NCBI RefSeq assembly: GCF_019924045.1
Contig: NZ_JAHXBN010000036.1
Location: 3,829-67,828 of the forward strand
Origin: Dyadobacter fermentans
GTDB taxonomy: Bacteria > Bacteroidota > Bacteroidia > Cytophagales > Spirosomataceae
Direction: 5' to 3'
DNA: 64,000 nucleotides
Every line of letters begins with the position of its first letter. Position 1 is the first letter of the stretch. Under the pieces are notes generated by a model. The model saw only the letters and a program-made list of their open reading frames with translations, did not search any database and was not told where the DNA came from. Below, one piece after another: positions 1 through 8,607 of the stretch. Made by a program: the position numbers and the translations under genes.

Positions 1-1013
1 AAAAGGCCGCTGAGCTGGGTGCCTATGAAAATGCGCTGGGTCTTGGCATCATAATAAATGGCATTGATCTGTTCTTTTCCGAAGTCATATCCCGTCATGA
101 TCAATTCGGAGCTTAAATTGCCGTTTCGTTCGGGCAGGAGTCGGTATACCGACGGACCTGCCTGTATAAACGTCTGTTGCGTCGCATTGCTCCAATACAT
201 GGTGTACTTACCCTGCCGGTACAAAACATCATCGGCCAATGCACCTTTTAAAATGGCGCGATAGGGCCTTAATGGAACCGAGTCAATGGCGAACCGCTGG
301 AGTTTGCCGGTTTTAAGATGGTACAGACTGTTCGCTATCCGAAAAAAGTACCAGGGAGCTTCGTCGGTCCAGCCGATGCTCCCAATGCGCTTCTTCTGAT
401 TGAAATAGGCCAGCGTAGTGCCGTTGAAAACGAAAAAACGGTCATGGCCCACGGGAAACACCGCGTAGTTTGGATATGGATTTCCATAATACAACCTCGG
501 GTGGCGCTCCACGATTTGTCCTTCGTGTTTCCGGGGGAAGAGAAATGGCTGCTGTTTAATGTATGAGTGCAGCCCGGAGTCGAGCGCTGCTCTGCCCTGA
601 TGCACATGAATAAACTCCCAGTCGTCGTTCAGCGCAAAAAAGCCGACGGGTGTTGGGCGTGGGTCAATATGAAAAGAACCGATGCTTGCCGCGGAATAGG
701 TTTTACCAAAATCGTCGAAGATTTTGAAATTTTTGCCGTCGAACCGCGCGAGGCCACGTTGGGTAGAGAGCCACATATAACCCAGGTCGTCCTGCGCGAT
801 GGCATAAACGCTGTTTTGCGGCAGGCCGTCTTCGTCCGTGTAATGTTCAATACGGAACGATTCTGCTACTGGCAAACGGGCGTGTTGAGACCAGGCACAG
901 AGCGGATTGCAAAACAGTAAAAACAACAAAAGATAAAAAGGACGGGTGCTTTTATTCACTGGTAAGGCTAATGCGTACTGAATGATCGACAATATAGAAA
1001 TTATTCTACGCAT
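1..1013 (-). CDS. Reg_prop sensor protein, N-terminal part (cut by window edge)
   Basis: Reading the minus strand from ATG 1013 gives an open frame that runs off base 1 (about 337 residues visible). A hydrophobic signal segment (FYLLLFLLFCNPLCAWSQ) is followed by the typical start of a two-component regulator propeller: GLPQNSVYAI and then GYMWLSTQRGLARFDG. A later blade-like motif, IYYDAKTQRIFIGTQLSGLF, lies at the window edge. Proteins of this family are periplasmic beta-propeller sensors joined to a histidine kinase, LytTR or HTH output; the output part lies outside the window. A GTG at 959 would place the signal peptide directly at the N terminus and is an equally good start. No Shine-Dalgarno sequence is visible at either. 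Confidence 0.8.
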   Translation of the reverse strand, partial: MRRIISILSIIQYALALPVNKSTRPFYLLLFLLFCNPLCAWSQHARLPVAESFRIEHYTDEDGLPQNSVYAIAQDDLGYMWLSTQRGLARFDGKNFKIFDDFGKTYSAASIGSFHIDPRPTPVGFFALNDDWEFIHVHQGRAALDSGLHSYIKQQPFLFPRKHEGQIVERHPRLYYGNPYPNYAVFPVGHDRFFVFNGTTLAYFNQKKRIGSIGWTDEAPWYFFRIANSLYHLKTGKLQRFAIDSVPLRPYRAILKGALADDVLYRQGKYTMYWSNATQQTFIQAGPSVYRLLPERNGNLSSELIMTGYDFGKEQINAIYYDAKTQRIFIGTQLSGL

Positions 1014-1062
1014 TTCGATGAATGAAGTGCGCGGTAGTCGCTGGTGTGTAGTGTACCCCCTA

Positions 1063-1094
1063 AAAGCAAAAAATCCTCCGGGATGGAGGATTTT
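1063..1094 (-). terminator. Rho-independent terminator of the cold-shock gene
   Basis: Perfect 10-bp stem AAAATCCTCC / GGAGGATTTT (1070-1079 with 1085-1094) and a 5-nt loop, lying 25 nt after the csp stop codon. Read on the minus strand the stem is followed by a run of T. Confidence 0.8.
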
Positions 1095-1118
1095 CTGTGT
1101 GCCGGATCAAGCGATTGC

Positions 1119-1310
1119 TCAGGCTAACGTAACATTGACAGCATTCAGTCCTTTCCGGCCGTTCTCTACTTCATAAGTTACAAGATCGTTTTCACGAACA
1201 TTGTCTTTCAGGCCTGATGTGTGTACAAAAATGTCATTTCCTCCATCTTCCGGAGTAATGAAACCGAAACCTTTCGTTTCATTAAAAAACTTAACCCTTC
1301 CCTTGTTCAT
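1119..1310 (-). CDS. Cold-shock domain protein (CspA family)
   Basis: 63-residue single cold-shock domain, the usual length for the family. The RNA-binding motifs RNP1 (KGFGFI, residues 13-18) and RNP2 (DIFVH, 26-30) are intact. Such proteins bind single-stranded nucleic acid and act as RNA chaperones in the cytoplasm. The gene is monocistronic: it has its own promoter box (1334-1341) and a strong terminator. Which csp paralogue it is cannot be told from sequence alone. Confidence 0.95.
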   Translation of the reverse strand: MNKGRVKFFNETKGFGFITPEDGGNDIFVHTSGLKDNVRENDLVTYEVENGRKGLNAVNVTLA

Positions 1311-1333
1311 ACTTTTACTTTTTTGTTAAGCTT

Positions 1334-1341
1334 CAAAGGTA
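1334..1341 (-). promoter_or_regulatory. Bacteroidota -7 promoter box of csp
   Basis: On the minus strand the sequence is TACCTTTG, an exact match to the TAnnTTTG -7 consensus known for Bacteroidota sigma factors. It lies 24 nt upstream of the csp ATG. No clear -33 TTG is seen at the expected distance. Confidence 0.55.
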
Positions 1342-1385
1342 GAATAAAATTCCGACGTTGTAACGGAAATATATTATTTGTAGGA

Positions 1386-2789
1386 CTAACGGTGGACATC
1401 AGCCAGCTTTCGGTATCGTTCGTCAAATAAATTTCCTGAAAGCCAGTCCCTTATAATATACTTAAAGAAAAGCATCGGTGGCTCGTGTTTGTCGATAGCC
1501 GCCTGAAAATGTGCAAGAGCCGTCTCCGTTTCACCGATCGACGCGTTGACAATACCCATATCGTAGTGCGCCACGACGCTGGTTTGATGCAGCGTGTTCA
1601 TTTGCGTAAGAATATCTCTCGCACTTTCAACTTCGCCCGACAATCCGAAAAGGACACCGCATGCGCTGAGCGTAATGCCGTTATAATTGATCTCCAGGGC
1701 GGCTTCCAGTGCTTCCTGGGCTGCCGGATACTGTTTAAGGGTGATCAGGTTGAGGCCTGTGATCATGTGACCGCCCCAGAACGAAGGATCCAGCGCCACG
1801 AGTTTACGTCCCTGCTCCACCGCGAGATCGAACCGGGCCGAAATCCAGTACACATATGCGGCGTAAAAATTGTTGATCAGCGAGAACGGTTCAAGTGTCA
1901 GCGCCAGGGCCGCCTCTTCTTCGGCTTCGGCAGGATGACCGGTGAGGGCGAGGTACAATGCATACTGCCCGTGCAGGTCGGCCGTGTTCCAGTTGAGCTC
2001 CAATGCCTTCGTGAACGACGCGGAGGCGGCAGTAAAATTCCACTCGGACAGCATTTGCATGCGTGCGAGGGCAAGGTAGCTTTCCGCAATGGCGTCGTCC
2101 AGGGCGAGGGCCTGCCCGGTGGCTTCCTTCATGAGCGGCAAAGCTTTCGCGGCAGGCATATGCCGGTAAAACCACATGTTCAGATAGCAGGAAGCAATGC
2201 CCGAGTAGGCGATCGCGTAAGCGGGATCGATTTCCAGCGCCGCGCGGAAATAGCCGATGGCTTTGTGGTAATCGTCGCTTCCGCCAAACTTGTTGTGGTA
2301 AAAGCGTGCCCGGAGGTACAGCTGGTAAGCTTCCTTATTGTTGGTATAGCGTTTGAATGCCAAAACAGGCTTTTCACCCAGCAGTTCGACTTTCACCGCT
2401 CCCAGAATAGCCTGTGCAATCTCTTCCTGCACATCGAATATGTCCTCCAAATCCCGGTCGTATTTTTCTGACCAGATGGCAGTGCCGTCTCCGGCATTCA
2501 CCAGTCTTGCGGTAATGTGCAGCTGGCTGGCCGAGGTTTGCAGGCTGCCTTCCAGGATATGTCCCACTTGTAGCTGTCCGCCGATCCACTGCGGATCGTA
2601 TGTTTTGCCCTTGAATGTAAACGATGAGGTCCGTCCGGCGACCTGCAAGCCGGGTACGCGGCTCAGTACATTAATGATCTCCTCCGTAACGCCATCGCTG
2701 AAATACTCTTCTTCCGGATCATTGCTCACGTTGGCGAATGGAAGAACAGCGATGGTTATCGGTGCGGACGGCAGGTTTTCAGGCAGCAT
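1386..2789 (-). CDS. TolB-like / TPR-repeat protein without an enzymatic domain
   Basis: 467 residues. The N-terminal 130 residues (VLPFANVSNDPEEEYFSDG, then ILEGSLQTSASQLHITARLV) match the TolB/FlgO-like module usually placed behind adenylate cyclase or CadC-type DNA-binding domains. The rest is TPR-like helices (for example AIGYFRAALEIDPAYAIAY). Neither a cyclase nor a winged-helix domain is present, and no signal peptide is visible, so a cytoplasmic scaffold is likely. The start is 6 nt after the stop of the barrel gene 2796-3533, suggesting one transcript. The actual role is unknown. Confidence 0.75.
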   Translation of the reverse strand: MLPENLPSAPITIAVLPFANVSNDPEEEYFSDGVTEEIINVLSRVPGLQVAGRTSSFTFKGKTYDPQWIGGQLQVGHILEGSLQTSASQLHITARLVNAGDGTAIWSEKYDRDLEDIFDVQEEIAQAILGAVKVELLGEKPVLAFKRYTNNKEAYQLYLRARFYHNKFGGSDDYHKAIGYFRAALEIDPAYAIAYSGIASCYLNMWFYRHMPAAKALPLMKEATGQALALDDAIAESYLALARMQMLSEWNFTAASASFTKALELNWNTADLHGQYALYLALTGHPAEAEEEAALALTLEPFSLINNFYAAYVYWISARFDLAVEQGRKLVALDPSFWGGHMITGLNLITLKQYPAAQEALEAALEINYNGITLSACGVLFGLSGEVESARDILTQMNTLHQTSVVAHYDMGIVNASIGETETALAHFQAAIDKHEPPMLFFKYIIRDWLSGNLFDERYRKLADVHR

Positions 2790-2795
2790 AATGAA

Positions 2796-3533
2796 TTATT
2801 TGAGGATTGGTACCGTAACGCCCACGAAGACCGAGGCGCCACGATTGTGAATTTTGACAGCATCATCACCGCGATTATTGTTGTCTGATGCGAGATTATA
2901 TAGGCCCAGATGATAGCGTCCTTCCAGAAATACTTTGAGACGGCCGATCGGATACGCCACACCGGCACCGGCCGTGAAGCCCGCATCGAATGTACTCACC
3001 GCATCGTTGCCCGAGTAGGATTGGGTTATTGTAACTTCCGACTTTTTCTCGCCGCTTACGTAAGTCGCTGTGGTGGTTTCCAACTTCTGCGGTCCGGTAC
3101 GGAAGCGAACTTCAGGGCCGGCCGAAATGATGGCTTCCAGTCTCTCGGTCAGACGAGGCCGGTATTGCGCTACTATCGGTAATTCAAAATAGTTGACTTT
3201 GACCACGCCCTTCAATGTCCTCTGGTAGGGCGAGCCAGGCGTTATGATGATGCCCGGCTCCGGTTGGTTCGGGCGGACAGTAGCGCCGCGGGAAGAAAAT
3301 CCCGGTTCGGCCTGAATACTGAATGCCGGCCCCAGCCGGTAATTGAAAACCACGGCGAAATTGGGTGCGATCCGGTCGTCGAAATTACTGATGCTGCTGT
3401 TTTGGGCATTCATGGTGCTGAAGTTGACGCCGCCCTTCAATCCCAGGCTTAGTTGGGCTTGGGCTGTGTGGCTGATCAAATAGCAGGCAACTGCGGATAA
3501 TGCTACTTTGAAGATTGGTCGGGATAATCGCAT
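2796..3533 (-). CDS. Outer-membrane beta-barrel protein (PorT/OMP_b-brl_2 type)
   Basis: 245 residues with a signal peptide (SAVACYLISHTAQAQ) followed by SLGLKGGVNFSTM, the usual opening of small Bacteroidota barrels, and alternating strand pattern to the end (VFVGVTVPILK). EPGFSSRGATV and YFELPIVAQYRPR are repeated almost identically in the barrel protein at 6545-7231, so the two are paralogues. Predicted to sit in the outer membrane; substrate unknown. First gene of a likely two-gene operon with the TolB/TPR protein. Confidence 0.85.
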   Translation of the reverse strand: MRLSRPIFKVALSAVACYLISHTAQAQLSLGLKGGVNFSTMNAQNSSISNFDDRIAPNFAVVFNYRLGPAFSIQAEPGFSSRGATVRPNQPEPGIIITPGSPYQRTLKGVVKVNYFELPIVAQYRPRLTERLEAIISAGPEVRFRTGPQKLETTTATYVSGEKKSEVTITQSYSGNDAVSTFDAGFTAGAGVAYPIGRLKVFLEGRYHLGLYNLASDNNNRGDDAVKIHNRGASVFVGVTVPILK

Positions 3534-3607
3534 GGCTAAGTAGTTTGGTACAATAGATGTACGGCAATTAACAAAAAAACTCTAAGTAACCGTAGGTCTA
3601 TTCCGGT

Positions 3608-3967
3608 TTATTGTGCCACCACGCCTTTGCGGTAGAGCATTCCCCATCCGGCGATTTCGTTGATGATCGGCTCCACGGACCGGCCGTATTCGGTGAGCTC
3701 GTATTCGACGGTTACGGGCTTCGTGTCGATCACTCGCCGGGTGATGAGCTGGTTCATTTCCATGTCGTGTAATTCCTTCGAGAGCATTTTGGCGGCAATG
3801 CCGTCCACTTCGCGCAGCAGGTCCATGAAGCGCATTTTATCATTCAGCAGCAGCGTGCCCAAAATATGGAACTTCCATTTTCCCGAAAGGATCTCCATCG
3901 CATCCTTGATAGCGAGGATCTTTTTCCTGCATTGCGGCGACGTGTTGCACGAAGCTTGTTTCTTCAT
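3608..3967 (-). CDS. HxlR-family transcriptional regulator
   Basis: 119 residues from ATG 3967, the usual size. The winged-helix core reads AMEILSGKWKFHILGTLL, then GIAAKMLSKELHDMEMNQLI and YELTEYGRSVEPII, the family signature. Cys36/Cys43-type residues lie ahead of the domain (CNTSPQCRKK), as in redox or aldehyde-sensing members; this is suggestive only. A longer frame opens at ATG 4054, but its extra 29 residues have no family counterpart and would cover the operator region. Divergent from a DsbA-like gene, its likely target. Confidence 0.9.
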   Translation of the reverse strand: MKKQASCNTSPQCRKKILAIKDAMEILSGKWKFHILGTLLLNDKMRFMDLLREVDGIAAKMLSKELHDMEMNQLITRRVIDTKPVTVEYELTEYGRSVEPIINEIAGWGMLYRKGVVAQ

Positions 3968-4014
3968 TCTTGCTTGCCTGATAAGGTCGTATGTAAAGGT
4001 AAAGCCCGGCATGG

Positions 4015-4069
4015 TAGTTTCCAAGAGGTAACCGGTTTCCAAAGGGTAATGCATAACAATTGGAAACTA
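4015..4069. promoter_or_regulatory. Candidate HxlR operator, inverted repeat with three half-sites
   Basis: TAGTTTCCAA (4015-4024) and TTGGAAACTA (4060-4069) are exact 10-bp inverted copies, and GGTTTCCAAA (4034-4043) is a third half-site. All lie between the hxlR ATG (3967) and the ATG of the divergent DsbA-like gene (4090), where an autoregulator would bind. Confidence 0.5.
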
Positions 4070-4089
4070 TATGGACACTACTTTTGGGC

Positions 4090-5001
4090 ATGAAAAACAA
4101 CCCACTGCTCTGCGACACCGAAAGCGGCATTTGTGAACTGCCGACGGCAACTGTTGAAAACATCGACGCCACTGTCGAGCCGGGAATCAAGCCGGTTAAA
4201 ATCATTTATTTCACGGACCCGATCTGCTCCACATGCTGGGGGATCGAGCCGCAACTACGGAAACTGAAACTGGAATACGGCCAGCTGGTAGAGGTCGAAT
4301 ACCGGATGGGTGGCCTGTTGCCCGACTGGTCCTACAACAGCGGTGGAATCAGCAAACCGTCGGATGTGGCGCCACACTGGGACGAAGTGAGCCATTACTA
4401 TAAGATGCCCATCGTTGGCGGCGTGTGGCTCGAAGACCCTCTGCATTCGTCCTACCCGCCTTCCGTAGCTTTCAAAGCAGCGCAAATACAGGATGAAGAC
4501 AAGGCTATCGCCTTTTTGCGGCGGATCAGGGAAATGGTGTTCCTGGAAAAGAAGAATATTACCCGGTGGGAGTATTTGTCCGAAGCGGCTGGCTATGCCG
4601 GACTGGACGTTGCACTGTTTGAGCGTGATTACCAAACCCACGCTGTGACGCTCTTCCAGGAGGACCTGCAACTGGCGGCTCAATGGGCCGTCCGGGGTTT
4701 TCCTACGGTTCTGGTTTTCAACCGGGAAGGGCAGCACGAGAAAGTGTATGGATTTAAACCCTATGAGGTGTTCGAAACCGCGATTGCCAGGATGCATCCG
4801 GGTGCGCCAAAGGCCTGGTACAGCAAAAGCTGGCAGGATTTGTTCAGTAAATATCCGACCCTCACGGCCCAGGAATTTGCCGTGCTGGCAGGGCAGAGTT
4901 TTGACAGCGCGGAGAATCATCTCCGCACGCTCGCCCAGGATGGCCTTTTGCAAACCTACGCCACACCGAACGGTACCCTCTGGAAAACTCCGGTTTCCTG
5001 A
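4090..5001 (+). CDS. DsbA-family thioredoxin-fold protein (FrnE/YjbH-like)
   Basis: 303 residues. The domain opens with IIYFTDPICSTCWGIEPQL (active site CSTC, about residues 43-46), has the long helical insertion of DsbA/FrnE proteins, and returns to the fold at GFPTVLVFNREG, where GFPT carries the cis-proline. No signal peptide is present, so it is cytoplasmic, like the YjbH and FrnE groups. The C-terminal ~70 residues (LTAQEFAVLAGQ...LAQDGLL) look helix-turn-helix-like, as in some family members. ATG 4090 is chosen; a TTG at 4060 in the same frame would overlap the operator. Divergently paired with HxlR, so probably a redox or electrophile-stress gene. Confidence 0.85.
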   Translation: MKNNPLLCDTESGICELPTATVENIDATVEPGIKPVKIIYFTDPICSTCWGIEPQLRKLKLEYGQLVEVEYRMGGLLPDWSYNSGGISKPSDVAPHWDEVSHYYKMPIVGGVWLEDPLHSSYPPSVAFKAAQIQDEDKAIAFLRRIREMVFLEKKNITRWEYLSEAAGYAGLDVALFERDYQTHAVTLFQEDLQLAAQWAVRGFPTVLVFNREGQHEKVYGFKPYEVFETAIARMHPGAPKAWYSKSWQDLFSKYPTLTAQEFAVLAGQSFDSAENHLRTLAQDGLLQTYATPNGTLWKTPVS

Positions 5002-5928
5002 TCAGAGCGCGAAAAGGAAGCCGATGCTCAATGCCTGTGCAAACTGGATTTTGGTGCTCTGGTCTTTATCGTAGACCACGATAGCACCCAGGTTTACATT
5101 CACATATTTGTTGATTTTCGCTGTTAGCTGTGCGTCCAGGCGGTTGTCGATCTCCAATGGGTCCTGAAAGGTCGAAAACATTAGGTACCGGAATTTCAGG
5201 TTGACATCCTTGGCCACGTCTTTATCGAAGTTGGCCACGAGCTGAATGAGCGCGGCCTCCGTGCGCACACGCTTGCCTATGGGAACGCCGTAGTTCTTCT
5301 GGTCGGGCGTGTTGACGTATAGGTCGCGGTCGACGACGATCGTCTGCCGCAATGCACCCGGCGCAAGGTCTACGAAGAAATAGGGGGCAGGGCGGTACTC
5401 GATACCGATTGCTTCGGTGAGGTAAGCAGGCGAAAACAGGCCGGAAACCTTTTTCTTGAAAGCGACCGTATCTGTGGCGGTGCTGTATTCGTAACCTGCC
5501 GCGAACTGCGACAGGAAGTTGATATTGGCGAAAAAGCTCCATTTCGGGGAGAGTTCGCGGTTGTATTTGGTGTCGAAGAAAATCCGGTCGACGTTCTTGC
5601 GGCTTTCCTGGCCTTTGTTGCGTACAATACCATATTGTGACTGGAAATCGTTGCGCCACGAGTTCTTTCCTTTCTTACTTTCATTCAAAGCATTGAAAAA
5701 AACACCGAGGGCCACGGAGTTGACGCCACCGCCTGTCCAGTTGGAGCTAAATGATCCCTGGTTGAGATTTGCCCCGAATTCGATCTTATGCCAGGCCGTG
5801 TCTTTGGCTGTTTTCAGCCGGCCTGCATTAATGGTATTGGCGAAGTCGGCTTTGTTTTGTGCAAATGCTGCTGATAATGAGAAAAGAAGGAGAAAAACTA
5901 CAACCGGAATTACCGTCCTTGTGCGCAT
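5002..5928 (-). CDS. DUF3078 outer-membrane protein
   Basis: 308 residues from ATG 5928, where a clear signal peptide starts (RTRTVIPVVVFLLLFSLSAAFAQ). The mature part (LNQGSFSSNWTGGGVNSVALG, then KYNRELSPKWSFFANINF and FFVDLAPGALRQTI) is that of DUF3078, a Bacteroidota barrel family of unknown function. The frame extends upstream to 6084, but that stretch is polar and Arg/Lys-rich and is not part of the family. Stop codon abuts the stop of the convergent DsbA-like gene. Confidence 0.85.
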   Translation of the reverse strand: MRTRTVIPVVVFLLLFSLSAAFAQNKADFANTINAGRLKTAKDTAWHKIEFGANLNQGSFSSNWTGGGVNSVALGVFFNALNESKKGKNSWRNDFQSQYGIVRNKGQESRKNVDRIFFDTKYNRELSPKWSFFANINFLSQFAAGYEYSTATDTVAFKKKVSGLFSPAYLTEAIGIEYRPAPYFFVDLAPGALRQTIVVDRDLYVNTPDQKNYGVPIGKRVRTEAALIQLVANFDKDVAKDVNLKFRYLMFSTFQDPLEIDNRLDAQLTAKINKYVNVNLGAIVVYDKDQSTKIQFAQALSIGFLFAL

Positions 5929-6049
5929 ACCCGAAAAAATACTATTTAATAATCGGGCGAATATATCGGGGTTTTGGCTTTTTAAGCAAGTTTTTGGACG
6001 GTAAAATTTGCTCAAAAAGGGCCTGCATTTGCGATTTGGACTTGTACTT

Positions 6050-6403
6050 TCACTTTTTTGTTGCGGTTTTCTTTTTCGAGGCATTGGCCTGCGGATTGTG
6101 GGCCAGACAAAGATTGATCCAATATTGGAAATCCTCCCGCGTGCGCATGCCCTCGTCGCTCACGTACACGTAACCCTTCATGGGCCTGCTGGCAAAATCC
6201 ATTTCGCGGCAGCCCGGACGTTCGATGGCCGACTTGAAGGCTTCTTCGCCCACACGGCACATCATCTCTTCGCCGATCACCCCCACGCACATTTTGTCGT
6301 TGACCATGTAACAAATGCCCCCGAACATTCGCTTCTCAATCACGTTTTCCTGCTCCGACAATGCCTCACGGATGCGATCGCTCAATGTTTCGTTGAATGC
6401 CAT
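6050..6403 (-). CDS. TfoX/Sxy N-terminal domain protein
   Basis: 117 residues from ATG 6403. Core motifs of the TfoX_N family are EKRMFGGICYMVNDKMCVGV and the CREMDFASRPMKGYVYV stretch. The C-terminal tail is Lys-rich (KKKTATKK). In Gammaproteobacteria TfoX governs competence; in Bacteroidota these short single-domain proteins have no assigned role, so no competence function is inferred. The longer frame to 6475 adds a hydrophobic and aromatic stretch foreign to the family. Confidence 0.85.
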   Translation of the reverse strand: MAFNETLSDRIREALSEQENVIEKRMFGGICYMVNDKMCVGVIGEEMMCRVGEEAFKSAIERPGCREMDFASRPMKGYVYVSDEGMRTREDFQYWINLCLAHNPQANASKKKTATKK

Positions 6404-6544
6404 ATGATGAAAGATGAAATAGTCCGATTTAAGGTAGTGATATTTTTGAAAACCTAAAAGCTGTAAAGTTTGCACTTGCCTGAATATCGAATACCTATTT
6501 CTTTCCGTTTTGGGATAAACGAACTCACAAATCTCTATTAGCTC

Positions 6545-7231
6545 ATGAAAAAAATGATACGGTTTTCCATTTTTTCCGCGGCCTTGTTTTTATTTCTTTC
6601 CCACAATGCATTTCCCCAAATTAGTGTAGGTATTCGTGGCGGTGTCAACATATCCAGTTTCAAAGCGCCGCGTCCGGTTAAGTTTAATTCGAAAGCTGGG
6701 TTGAATGCAGCATTGCTAATCAATATTCCTTTCAGCCCAAAGTTTAGCCTGCAAATAGAACCAGGGTTTTCACAACGGGGCTCAAATTTTGATATGGATG
6801 GGCAATGGAACTTGGATAGTGCCCGGCAGAGAACCCATATTTTTGGGAAAATCCTACTGGGCTACGTGGAGGTTCCCTTGGTGTTTCAATATAAACCACG
6901 GTTTGGTAAATTCGAAGGTATTGTTTCTCTGGGGCCCGAATTGCGATTCAGTCTGGGGCCACAGGAAATAAAATCAACTTCCCGTACTTATAAGGATGGG
7001 GTATTAGTAGAAGATACTTATACTGAATATGATATGAGACAACCTAACGGTTACCGCACATTTGATTTTGGTTTGGTAGGCGGTGTCGGCGTCTCTTATC
7101 CATTGCAGTTTGGCCGGATATTTACAGAAGCGAGATATCATTATGGATTAAGAAGAATGACGTCCAATTCTGAATTGTATAATAAAGGCGTTTCGATACA
7201 CATGGGAATTTTGATACCAATTAAAAAATAG
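6545..7231 (+). CDS. Outer-membrane beta-barrel protein, paralogue of 2796-3533
   Basis: 228 residues, signal peptide at residues 1-25 (IFSAALFLFLSHNAFPQ) followed by ISVGIRGGVNISSF. Strands alternate to the C-terminal VSIHMGILIPIKK. It shares EPGFSQRGSNF, YVEVPLVFQYKPR and FEGIVSLGPELRFSLGPQ with the barrel at 2796-3533. Base composition is more AT-rich than the neighbours, in particular over the last 300 nt, which could mean later acquisition. Monocistronic; function unknown. Confidence 0.85.
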   Translation: MKKMIRFSIFSAALFLFLSHNAFPQISVGIRGGVNISSFKAPRPVKFNSKAGLNAALLINIPFSPKFSLQIEPGFSQRGSNFDMDGQWNLDSARQRTHIFGKILLGYVEVPLVFQYKPRFGKFEGIVSLGPELRFSLGPQEIKSTSRTYKDGVLVEDTYTEYDMRQPNGYRTFDFGLVGGVGVSYPLQFGRIFTEARYHYGLRRMTSNSELYNKGVSIHMGILIPIKK

Positions 7232-7304
7232 CTCAGAGAAGTTTTTGGTATTCAATTCCTTTTGTAATTCTCGTAGATATGAAAATGAATTCCCAAATAA
7301 CTGC

Positions 7305-8468
7305 TTAAAGCTTTCCGGCAGGTAGTTTGCCTTCCTTCATGAATATAACCTGCTGAGGTGTAAATGCATCCGCATAAAGTCCCGGATCGAGGTGGTAACA
7401 GCGGAATAGCTCTGCGATAAAATGCATTCGGTCAGGCAAATCTGCCCAGTCGATGGCGCCGCTTTGGGCCAGACTGTCGGGCGTGGGATCTATCTTGGAA
7501 AGTAATGCCGTCAGGCCTGTACACGACAAATGCAGCAATGCGGCCGGGTAGGACTTGTTCAGATCCTTACCCAGCGACAGCCGGAGATCGGGCGGGATTG
7601 TCAATGTCATGAGATGTGCCGTGAGCTGCTCGCGAACGATACCCTGCAAGCGGCTCATCAACTGATCGATCGCCGCGTCCAGCCGCGATTTCCTGCCCGT
7701 GATTTTCAGGTAGGCAAGCCGCGCACGCGCCAGCCAGCTGTCGGACGGAAAAAAGGCGTCGGTTATTTTCTTTCGGACAATCTCCTTATCTGTGGCAAAC
7801 GCCGCATTCAGCGATGCGGCAATTTCCGGTTGCAGGCGTGTCTGTTCGTGAAACCCGATTTCGAGATTGGCCAGTAGCTGCAATTCCGTCCGCAACTGCG
7901 CGTCCTGTTCGGAAAACGCCTCAAAATAATGCGTAAAAGCCTGTTTGAGATATTGCTGGCCGTCGGGCGGGTTACCTGTGCGCAGAGCTGCGCAAAACGC
8001 ATCCAGCTGGGGTTGCGCAAATGCCTCATTACCGAAACCGGCAGCAAAGAACCGGGCAAATTCCCACCCGATTTCTTCAAAAACCTTGCGGTTACCCCTG
8101 GCCACAGCTTCGCTGATGCCGTTGATAATGCCCGTGAGCCACGTATTGCGGATAATGCCTTGCAATTTTTCTTGCAGCCGATTATCGATCCCTAATTCGT
8201 CGGCCACACGCCAAAGCAGCCTCAACTCTTCTAATCGGGCGAGGTTCAGCCGGGCTTCCACGCTTCGGAACAGGTCTTCACGCCGGATACTCTGGCCGGC
8301 CTGCTTCGAAGCCCAGGTAGCAAACGTACACCAGTTGGCAACCGGGCCGGTCCGGTTGATAAATGCCGTCGAAAGTTCGCAATAGCATTGGGTAATGCGC
8401 AGGTTACGGATCGTCGGGTCGGAGATTGCCGCAATGGCCCGCACTTCGTCCGGGGAAGGTATATGCAT
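7305..8468 (-). CDS. Conserved protein of unknown function, helical
   Basis: 387 residues from ATG 8468 (a longer frame to 8609 overlaps the divergent MFS start and is less likely). No signal peptide or membrane segment remains with this start. The first part has a distinctive block, LRITQCYCELSTAFI, then ANWCTFATWASKQAGQSIRR. The rest is amphipathic helix rich in Leu, Arg and Glu. I do not recognise the family. It is divergent from, and shares a promoter region with, the MFS gene at 8608. Confidence 0.65.
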   Translation of the reverse strand: MHIPSPDEVRAIAAISDPTIRNLRITQCYCELSTAFINRTGPVANWCTFATWASKQAGQSIRREDLFRSVEARLNLARLEELRLLWRVADELGIDNRLQEKLQGIIRNTWLTGIINGISEAVARGNRKVFEEIGWEFARFFAAGFGNEAFAQPQLDAFCAALRTGNPPDGQQYLKQAFTHYFEAFSEQDAQLRTELQLLANLEIGFHEQTRLQPEIAASLNAAFATDKEIVRKKITDAFFPSDSWLARARLAYLKITGRKSRLDAAIDQLMSRLQGIVREQLTAHLMTLTIPPDLRLSLGKDLNKSYPAALLHLSCTGLTALLSKIDPTPDSLAQSGAIDWADLPDRMHFIAELFRCYHLDPGLYADAFTPQQVIFMKEGKLPAGKL

Positions 8469-8607
8469 ATCGGATTGTTTTCCTTGTGGGACTAAAAATA
8501 GCAAAACGAGAGAGGCGAAGTGAAATAACCTACTGAAAGGTGCGGACGTTTCCGACATTCGGATCATATTGCGGAGGTTTCGCTGAGCTAAATGATGAAA
8601 TTCCGAC

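Noticed and set aside
1485..2471. 328-residue plus-strand frame opposite the TolB/TPR gene
   Set aside because: Antisense shadow: high Arg/Cys/His, no domain, fully covered by a well supported gene.
4079..4086. TACTTTTG, an exact -7 box, ahead of the DsbA-like gene
   Set aside because: Only 3 nt from the ATG at 4090; transcription would start inside the coding region. Probably chance.
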